A stretch of 38,288 nt of DNA from Geobacillus proteiniphilus (GTDB taxonomy: Bacteria; Bacillota; Bacilli; Bacillales; Anoxybacillaceae): positions 1 through 38,288 of the forward strand of contig NZ_MQMG01000039.1 of the NCBI RefSeq assembly GCF_001908025.1, read 5' to 3'. Position 1 is the first letter of the stretch. Each line of letters starts with the position of its first letter. Under the pieces are notes generated by a model. The model saw only the letters and a program-made list of their open reading frames with translations, did no database searches and was not told where the DNA came from. Both the position numbers and the translations under genes were made by a program. Of the stretch, positions 33,297 through 38,288 are shown piece after piece.

Positions 33297-34679
33297 CTAT
33301 TGGGCCAATTTCCAAGCGAGAAGATCGCGCAAAAACTCCGGCATGTAATACGTTTTTTCCGCCGCCCGCTGAATTTGCGGATAAAAGTGGCCGATCGCAA
33401 ACATATCGGTCGTCGCCACCTCATACGTGCGCTCGGGATCGAGCGGCTCGCCGTTGATCATAATGCGGCGGATATGCCATTGACCGTCCTCCTCGAGCCC
33501 GGCCTCGATGTCCACGCCGTCGTACACCATTTCCCCCATCACTTCGCCGCGGAAGCCAAACCCTTTAAACTGCAAATGCTTCATCCGTTCCGTGTTGGCC
33601 TCAAGGATAATCTCTTTGAGCTCCGCGCCGCGCAGCTTCACCTTGCACGGGTTGAGCGGATGCGGGCAAATGCGATGCAAATCTTTTTTCGTCACCGGCC
33701 CTTTCGCAAGCGGCGCAAGCAGCACGCCGGCGTTGACCATGCCGATGTCCGCTTGGCACCACTCACGCAAAGCGGAAGCAAGCAAATTCGCGAGCGGCGA
33801 CGGGGCGAACCAGTCAAGCGGCAAGTCATCATGGAGCACGGCGACTTGTTCCGCTTCAAGCCGCGCCAAACTTTCCTGCTCGAGGGAGCGAAGATGGTGC
33901 GCCACCTCTTCCGAAAACGGCAACGTGCCGGCATCGACCACTTTCGCAGACGCTCGCATAAGACGCCGCCCTTCCACTTCCAGCTTAACGACGCCGACAT
34001 ATTGTCCGTATTTCCCAGCCGCGCAAAGAAGCGCACCGTTCACTTGCTTCCCTTCCGGAAACAGATGATGAGTATGGCCGCCTAAAATCAAATCGATCCC
34101 CGGAATCTCAGCGGCTAGTTTTTCATCTTCATTCACCCCAAGATGGGACAGAACAACGACGCAATCGGCCTTTTGCTTCACTTCCTCCACCGCCGCTTGC
34201 AACATTTCCAACGGCGGCGCGATCGTCCATCCGAGCAACTCGTAAAAGTGAGAAAACGGAGCGGTGGCGCCAACCACCCCAATGCGAAACGTCTCCGTCG
34301 CCGGGATGACGACATACGGCAACGCCCAATGCGGCCGCACGCCGTCGCGGCGAAACAAATTGGCGACAACGACCGGAAACCGAGCCTGTTCGTACAGCGT
34401 ATCCAATTCATCATGATCAAGGGTGATCCCTTCGTTGTTGCCAATGGTCACCGCATCATAGTGAAGATCGTTCAATAAGTCCACATTCGCTTTTCCGCGC
34501 GTCGCCTCGGTAATCGGGTGCACGCGGTCGAGAAAATCGCCGACATCAAACAAAAGCATCGCCTCGTTGCGCGCACGATGCTCTTGCCGCCGTTCCGACA
34601 AAAAGCGGGCGATTTGCGGCCAATGTTCAAAATGGCTGTGCACGTCGTTCGTATGATAAATATAGACGGTTTGCTTCAA
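33297..34679 (-). CDS. yunD: YunD, cytosolic metallophosphatase/5'-nucleotidase family
   Basis: A 460-aa two-domain protein like UshA/5'-nucleotidases but without signal peptide. The metallophosphatase motifs are HTNDVHSHFEHW, LLFDVGDFLD, TIGNNE (the GNHE motif with N), VVLSHLGVNEDEKLA and ILGGHTHHLF. The C-terminal substrate-specificity domain follows (SPLANLLASALREWCQADIGMVNAG). A dinuclear-metal phosphoesterase on nucleotides is expected, acting in the cytosol. The TTG start at 34679 has AAGGAGG 8 nt upstream. It is preceded by yunE on the same strand. Confidence 0.88.
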   Translation of the reverse strand: MKQTVYIYHTNDVHSHFEHWPQIARFLSERRQEHRARNEAMLLFDVGDFLDRVHPITEATRGKANVDLLNDLHYDAVTIGNNEGITLDHDELDTLYEQARFPVVVANLFRRDGVRPHWALPYVVIPATETFRIGVVGATAPFSHFYELLGWTIAPPLEMLQAAVEEVKQKADCVVVLSHLGVNEDEKLAAEIPGIDLILGGHTHHLFPEGKQVNGALLCAAGKYGQYVGVVKLEVEGRRLMRASAKVVDAGTLPFSEEVAHHLRSLEQESLARLEAEQVAVLHDDLPLDWFAPSPLANLLASALREWCQADIGMVNAGVLLAPLAKGPVTKKDLHRICPHPLNPCKVKLRGAELKEIILEANTERMKHLQFKGFGFRGEVMGEMVYDGVDIEAGLEEDGQWHIRRIMINGEPLDPERTYEVATTDMFAIGHFYPQIQRAAEKTYYMPEFLRDLLAWKLAQ

Positions 34680-34696
34680 TGCGCAAGCCTCCTTGG

Positions 34697-35599
34697 TTAC
34701 GAAAAACTTTCGATCACAAGCCGAAGGCCAAGCAAAACGAGCACAATCCGAAGCACGACAACAAGTGTCCGGCTTGGCATCCGCTTATTGATCCACGCCC
34801 CGGTTTTCGCGCCGATCCATACGCCGGGAATGAGGGCAAGGGCAAACGACCATTGCACATTTCCCATCGCGACATGGGTGAGAGAGCCGACGAGCGAGGA
34901 CAAAAAAATCATCAACATCGACGTGGCGACCGCCACATGGGGCGGAAAGCGAAACAGCACGATCATCGCCGGCACCATGAGCGAGCCGCCGCCAATGCCA
35001 AACAACCCGCCGAAAAAGCCGACCACAAACGCGATGGCGATCGCGGCGAGCGGATAATAGCCGTACACGAACGTCTCCCCGTTCCGCTCCGTGTACGTGC
35101 GCATGACTTTCCGCGCCCACCACGATGCCGGTTTCAAGCGGGTTTCCGCTTTCGTCTCGGATCGGGATGACTCCCGTTCATTCTCCGTCGCCGCCGCCGT
35201 CTCGTCAGCCGAGCGCTTCGTTTTCTTCCGGCTCAGCGACAAAAACAGCGACATGGCGATTAAAAACAGCCCAAAATACAACGAAAAATGAGCGGCGCTC
35301 AGCGTATTGTTCACCCAAGCGCCGATGACCGCCCCGGGAACGCTGCCGATGCAAAACAGCAGACCGCTTTGATAGTCGACCATTTTGTCTTTCATATACG
35401 ACAATGTGGACGATAATCCATTAAAAATAATGACGACAAGCGACGTGCCGACCGCCACTTGCGGCGTCACCGCCGAGAGCCAGCCGAGCGCGCCGAAAAA
35501 CAACAACGACGGCACGATGATCACCCCGCCGCCAAGGCCGGCCAAACTGCCGACCGTCCCCGCGATAAAGCCGATCAAGACAAGCAACGCATACGCCAT
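34697..35599 (-). CDS. yunE: YunE, TauE/SafE-family membrane permease
   Basis: A roughly 300-aa permease of the TauE/SafE (DUF81) family, about eight helices in two similar halves. Half-motifs GTVGSLAGLGGGVIIVPSLLFFG at the N-terminus and GFFGGLFGIGGGSLMVPAMIVLF in the second half mark the internal duplication; a charged cytosolic loop (KTKRSADETAAATENERESS) joins them. These proteins export or import small sulfur or organic anions; the substrate here is unknown. I start at the ATG at 35599 with GAGGGGGA upstream; a further ATG at 35626 overlaps yunF. Confidence 0.88.
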   Translation of the reverse strand: MAYALLVLIGFIAGTVGSLAGLGGGVIIVPSLLFFGALGWLSAVTPQVAVGTSLVVIIFNGLSSTLSYMKDKMVDYQSGLLFCIGSVPGAVIGAWVNNTLSAAHFSLYFGLFLIAMSLFLSLSRKKTKRSADETAAATENERESSRSETKAETRLKPASWWARKVMRTYTERNGETFVYGYYPLAAIAIAFVVGFFGGLFGIGGGSLMVPAMIVLFRFPPHVAVATSMLMIFLSSLVGSLTHVAMGNVQWSFALALIPGVWIGAKTGAWINKRMPSRTLVVVLRIVLVLLGLRLVIESFS

Positions 35600-35622
35600 C
35601 CTCCATCCCCCTCTTCCCCGCT

Positions 35623-36471
35623 TCAAAACAAACCAAGCTGCCGCGGCGCAAGGCCCGTGTACTCAATGCCAAGCAAATCGATCAATTGTTTGGCGTTGTC
35701 GGCGGCATCGCCGCCGGAGTTGTTGTTAAACAGCACGTAAATTTGTTTCGTTTTTTTCTTTAATGCCTCTATATGGCTCGCCCACTCGCGCAGCTCGCGC
35801 TCGTTGTATCGATACAAGTAGCGGACGGCGCGCCAGTTCTCGCCGGCCGTCGCCTTGTTCCACCCGTGGACATTCCGTCCGTGCAGGCGGATGAGCGTCT
35901 TTTCCCGATCGGTCGGATGCAAAACGGTCGGCACCGACCCTTCCCCCGCCTGCGGCTCGTCGCAAATGCTGTGAATCCACCCTTCCTCTTCCATAAAGCG
36001 AAGCGTTTTTTCATAAAAGCGCGGCGAAAACCATGATTGGTGCCGAAATTCGAGCGCCGCCGGCACTTCCCCCATCCGCGCTTTCGTCCAGCGCAAGTAC
36101 GCCACATGCTCGCGCCGGCAGTCAAACCACGGCGGAAACTGAAACAGCACCATCGCCAATTTTCCCGCCGCTTGAAACGGCGCGATCGATTCCAAAAACG
36201 CGGCAAACATCGCTTCCTTGCTTTCATACGGAATCGGGCCGCGCTCATGCCCGGTCATTCCTTGGTATGCCTTCACGATAAATTGAAACGACGGCGGCGT
36301 CTCGCGAATCCACTTTTCCACGTTCGAACGCGGCTGAATGGCGTAAAAGTACGAATCGACCTCGACCGTCGGAAAATGGGCCGCGTATTCCAGCAACTTG
36401 TCTTTCGCCGCAAGGCCGGGCGGATAGAGGCTGTCATGATCGCCCCAGCCGGTCAGTCCGATGTAAATCAT
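35623..36471 (-). CDS. yunF: YunF, DUF72 protein
   Basis: A 282-aa TIM-barrel-like DUF72 (YecE/YunF) protein: MIYIGLTGWGDHDSLYPPG at the start, DSYFYAIQPRSNVEKW, FQFPPWFDC, ALEFRHQSWFS and IRLHGRNVHGWNK, and VLFNNNSGGDAADNAKQL near the end. Its biochemical role is not established. I choose the ATG at 36471 (GGTGA 5 nt upstream), where the conserved N-terminus begins; a TTG at 36492 gives a 7-residue extension. An extended -10 TGGTATAGT (minus strand, 36508-36516) lies about 40 bp upstream. Confidence 0.87.
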   Translation of the reverse strand: MIYIGLTGWGDHDSLYPPGLAAKDKLLEYAAHFPTVEVDSYFYAIQPRSNVEKWIRETPPSFQFIVKAYQGMTGHERGPIPYESKEAMFAAFLESIAPFQAAGKLAMVLFQFPPWFDCRREHVAYLRWTKARMGEVPAALEFRHQSWFSPRFYEKTLRFMEEEGWIHSICDEPQAGEGSVPTVLHPTDREKTLIRLHGRNVHGWNKATAGENWRAVRYLYRYNERELREWASHIEALKKKTKQIYVLFNNNSGGDAADNAKQLIDLLGIEYTGLAPRQLGLF

Positions 36472-36507
36472 CACGATCACCAATTCGTTCAATTTCCAGC
36501 TACCTTA

Positions 36508-36516
36508 ACTATACCA
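36508..36516 (-). promoter_or_regulatory. possible extended -10 promoter of yunF
   Basis: TGGTATAGT on the minus strand is an extended -10 match upstream of yunF. No -35 box at good spacing was found (a TTGATT lies 21 nt away). Confidence 0.35.
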
Positions 36517-36624
36517 TAAGCGGCCCGGCCATGAAATCAAAACGCCTGCCGGCGGCGCCTTCACGCAACCGACACTTGCGGGCGAGGCCTTGGAGTTTGC
36601 CCAACCGCGCAAGGAGAAAAAACC

Positions 36625-36678
36625 ATGATTGAAATGAATACAAAACTGCTCTACAATGGTATTCGCAAAAAATTCTAA
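36625..36678 (+). CDS. possible 17-codon leader peptide upstream of the LysE-family gene
   Basis: ATG at 36625 follows AAGGAG by 8 nt and opens MIEMNTKLLYNGIRKKF, ending with TAA at 36676-36678, 32 nt before the exporter gene. The ribosome site is good, but the likely exporter promoter (36629-36657) lies inside the frame, so the peptide would need a more upstream transcript. It could also be the remnant of a lost gene. Confidence 0.3.
   Translation: MIEMNTKLLYNGIRKKF
36629..36657 (+). promoter_or_regulatory. sigma-A promoter of the LysE-family exporter gene
   Basis: TTGAAA (36629-36634), a 17-nt spacer and TACAAT (36652-36657) each match consensus at five of six positions, 53 bp before the start codon. 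Confidence 0.7.
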
Positions 36679-36710
36679 CGATATCATAACTGGAAAGGCG
36701 GCGATCGCCA

Positions 36711-37343
36711 TTGATCCATCTCTATTCATTCATGATGTTGTCTATTTTTTTGATTGTGCTGCCGGGGCCCGATACGGCGATTGTTACAAAAAACACTATT
36801 TTGGTCGGGAAAATGGGCGGATTGAAAACCGCTTTTGGAGTTTGTTGCGCCCTTTTTCTCCATACCGCTGCGGCGGCTTTAGGGATTTCAGCCGTCATTA
36901 TGCAATCTGCCCTGCTGTTTTCGATCCTGAAGTATGTGGGTGCTGTGTACTTAACGTATTTAGGCGTTAAGGCATTATATGGGGTCATGAAAAAAGGCGA
37001 AGCCCCCGGTGTGGAAACGGACATCAGAGGTGGAGGACAACATACCGCCTGCTTCAAGCAAGGGTTTCTGACCGATTTCTTAAATCCAAAAGTGGCGGCC
37101 TTTTTCTTAACCTTTTTGCCGCAATTCGTAGCACCGGGCTCGCACTCCTTTGTTCCGTTTCTCATGATGGGGGCGGCTTATACGGCGATGACCGCTATAT
37201 GGTTTTTGTTTTACATTTCCTTCATCCATTATATTAGCGATTTCATGAAGCGGCCGAAAACGAAGAAATGGATCGAAGGAATCACGGGCGCGGTGATGAT
37301 CGGGTTTGGCATCAAATTGGCGCTTGAAAAAGTCCAGCGCTAA
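36711..37343 (+). CDS. LysE/RhtB-family amino acid exporter
   Basis: A 210-aa membrane protein with about six helices. The family signature is at the N-terminus: FLIVLPGPDTAIVTKNTILVGKMGGLKTAFGV, which matches the GPGPN...R.G...G pattern of RhtB proteins; FLTDFLNPKVAAFFLTFLPQF is the second conserved block. Such proteins export amino acids or homoserine lactones. The TTG start at 36711 has GGAAAGGCGG 9 nt upstream. GC content looks lower than in the yun genes, and no yun/yut synteny continues here, so it may be an accessory gene. Substrate is not known. Confidence 0.88.
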   Translation: MIHLYSFMMLSIFLIVLPGPDTAIVTKNTILVGKMGGLKTAFGVCCALFLHTAAAALGISAVIMQSALLFSILKYVGAVYLTYLGVKALYGVMKKGEAPGVETDIRGGGQHTACFKQGFLTDFLNPKVAAFFLTFLPQFVAPGSHSFVPFLMMGAAYTAMTAIWFLFYISFIHYISDFMKRPKTKKWIEGITGAVMIGFGIKLALEKVQR

Positions 37344-37398
37344 ACAGGAAGACTGAGCGCGGCTGAACAGAGCTGCCTGGCATGTGAAATGAAAGACA

Positions 37399-37491
37399 GG
37401 GGAGCGTTCAAAAAAAGAGCGCTCCCCCTAAAAAACATGAATCCCCCTTATTGAAGGGGTGAAATGGCCTGCGACGCGGCAGGCAACTTAT
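37399..37491 (+). repeat. tandem structured element, copy 1
   Basis: Three hairpins in order: GGGGAGCG...CGCTCCCC (37399-37427); then GAATC and a 6-bp stem CCCCTT/AAGGGG with 4-nt loop (37444-37459); then TGAAATG and a 6-bp stem GCCTGC/GCAGGC with loop GACGCG (37467-37484), followed by AACTTAT. The strand is given as written; the element may act in the other direction, where T-runs follow the hairpins. Confidence 0.75.
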
Positions 37492-37522
37492 GATTATGTT
37501 ATGGGTTCCCTGGCGATAATAT

Positions 37523-37621
37523 GCAAAGAGAGAGGCCAATCGGACCTCTCTGTTGCAAAAAACAAACGAATCCACGTTTTTCAACGTGTGAAAATGGTCT
37601 GTGACGAGACAGACAACTTAT
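37523..37621 (+). repeat. tandem structured element, copy 2
   Basis: Same order 129 bp further on: AGAGAGG...CCTCTCT with outer GCAA/TTGC (37523-37556), a run of A, GAATC, stem CACGTT/AACGTG with 4-nt loop (37573-37588), TGAAAATG, stem GTCTGT/ACAGAC with loop GACGAG (37597-37614), then AACTTAT. Linker words equal copy 1; stems differ by compensatory changes. Confidence 0.75.
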
Positions 37622-37838
37622 TTTGTACTCTAAGTATAGAAAAAAATTAAGGAAATGTCAATGCGCCGTTCATACGTTATCGATGCCGGTAAAAATACGT
37701 TACAGGTCAAATACCCATTTTACTCTGTTCATAATCTTATATCTTTACTATTCTGATACGCCCTCATAAGTGTAGGAGTGCATGATTGCACTTTGATACA
37801 ACTGTATACGCTATACACATGTTCCGATGAATAGTGGT

Positions 37839-37861
37839 GTGGCTCCTTTCTGCAGAGCCAC
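37839..37861 (-). terminator. hairpin downstream of the AT-rich gene
   Basis: GTGGCTC (37839-37845) pairs with GAGCCAC (37855-37861) across a 9-nt loop, 29 bp after the stop codon at 37891. No T-run follows, so termination is uncertain. Confidence 0.4.
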
Positions 37862-37890
37862 CATTATGAGTTGTACTTAGAGCATCGAAC

Positions 37891-38235
37891 TCAAAGTGGA
37901 TGCCAATCCACATCACCTGCTTCAATAATAATAATGTTCACTCCATCCGTTGCTATTTTCACTTTTTCAAACAGTTGATTTGAGGAAACAAGCACCACTT
38001 CCAATATTTCATCAGCATCAAAGTCTTTAACGCAATCTGTTTCAAAATATGTTACATCTTCAAAAACAATGAATCCCTCAATCATTTCAGGATCTTTTGT
38101 TTCATCATAATCAAATTGCAGCCATTTACATAACTCAGTTTCAAGAGATACTCTTTTTGTAGTGGAATCATATTCCACATTATTAATTAAACTCCCATGT
38201 AAATGATATCTTTTAAGGAAATCAGATATTCTCAT
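37891..38235 (-). CDS. unrecognised acidic protein in AT-rich DNA, 114 aa
   Basis: A soluble, acidic protein (MRISDFLKRYHLHGSLIN at the N-terminus; acidic stretches such as FDADEILEVVLVSS and EAGDVDWHPL at the C-terminus) with alternating beta-like segments and no signal peptide. I do not recognise the family. Its codons are much more AT-rich than those of every gene before 36.5 kb, which suggests acquisition by transfer. Size, acidity and isolation would suit an immunity protein of a toxin locus, but no toxin gene is in view and this is only a guess. I start at the ATG at 38235 (GGGG 7 nt upstream); an ATG precedes it at 38238. The frame ends at 37891. Confidence 0.7.
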   Translation of the reverse strand: MRISDFLKRYHLHGSLINNVEYDSTTKRVSLETELCKWLQFDYDETKDPEMIEGFIVFEDVTYFETDCVKDFDADEILEVVLVSSNQLFEKVKIATDGVNIIIIEAGDVDWHPL

Positions 38236-38288
38236 CATTTTTCCCCATCCCATTAAAGGATATGTTTTCGTTGCATCTATCCTGAAAA

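Larger units (their letters stand above)
37344..37890. other. AT-rich non-coding stretch after the exporter gene
   Basis: No protein gene is supported in these 547 bp. They hold the two-copy structured element (37399-37621), an AT-rich spacer with the palindrome TGTATA-CGC-TATACA (37803-37817), and a hairpin at 37839-37861. The composition change from GC-rich to AT-rich starts here. Confidence 0.6.

Noticed and set aside
32907-34085. Long open frame of 392 codons on the plus strand
   Set aside because: It lies antisense to yunC and yunD, has no ribosome site, and its residue mix (Arg, His, Pro-rich) is that of a shadow of GC-rich codons. The minus-strand genes have clear homology.
37444-37614. 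Guanidine-II (mini-ykkC) riboswitch, because two hairpins carry GACGNG loops
   Set aside because: Guanidine-II needs ACGR loops; one copy has ACGC. The two hairpins are 130 bp apart, and no guanidine exporter or carboxylase gene lies downstream in this direction.
37399-37621. CRISPR array
   Set aside because: There are only two units, each has several stems, the stems differ in sequence, and no spacer-length pattern or cas gene is visible.

Overview
The window reads as chromosomal DNA of a thermophilic Bacillaceae, most likely Geobacillus (kaustophilus/stearothermophilus group). This rests on GC-rich third positions over most of the window, strong AGGAGG-type ribosome sites, frequent GTG/TTG starts, proteins that read as Bacillus orthologues, and a gene order that follows the B. 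subtilis yui-yum-yut-yun region almost gene for gene. Species is inferred from sequence memory, not from a search.

Layout. 1-2.9 kb: a small unknown protein, the biotin transporter gene bioY, and a low-affinity phosphate uptake pair (DUF47/PhoU-like plus PiT) with a row of PhoP-box-like repeats over its promoter. 3.0-9.1 kb: a frameshifted leucyl aminopeptidase gene, a BtuF-like cobalamin-binding protein without signal peptide, yuiC, yuiB, yuiA (the last too small for most gene callers), a Nudix hydrolase and the NADH dehydrogenase-like yumB. 9.4-14.9 kb: a redox and Fe-S cluster with yumC (ferredoxin/flavodoxin-NADP reductase), an LapA-domain membrane protein, a SufA/HesB-type protein, dapF, yuzB, yutJ (second NADH dehydrogenase-like protein), yuzD and the NifU-like yutI. 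14.9-18.2 kb: the threonine operon hom-thrC-thrB with 4-bp overlaps and a promoter carrying a 10-bp direct repeat. 18.2-26.7 kb: a 2-hydroxyacid dehydrogenase, then yutH, yutG, yutF, yutE, two small unknown proteins, yutD, yutC, lipA and lytH (yunA); several of these are sporulation or germination genes. 26.9-31.6 kb: a complete branched-chain amino acid ABC importer (binding protein, two permeases, two ATPases) with a hairpin after the binding-protein gene. 32.1-36.5 kb: yunB, yunC, yunD, yunE, yunF. 36.6 kb to the end: a LysE/RhtB exporter, then an AT-rich, apparently accessory stretch with one unrecognised gene and a tandem structured repeat.

Most of the window is ordinary core genome with convergent genes separated by bidirectional terminators. 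The most unusual signal is at 37399-37621: two direct copies of a three-hairpin element in which the sequence between the stems is nearly identical and four stem base pairs differ by compensatory changes. That pattern points to selection on a folded RNA (or a folded DNA end), and I could not match it to a known family. Other points worth checking are the PhoP-box array at the phosphate operon, the frameshift in the aminopeptidase gene, the direct repeats at the hom promoter, and a hairpin that sequesters the ribosome-binding site of yunB.
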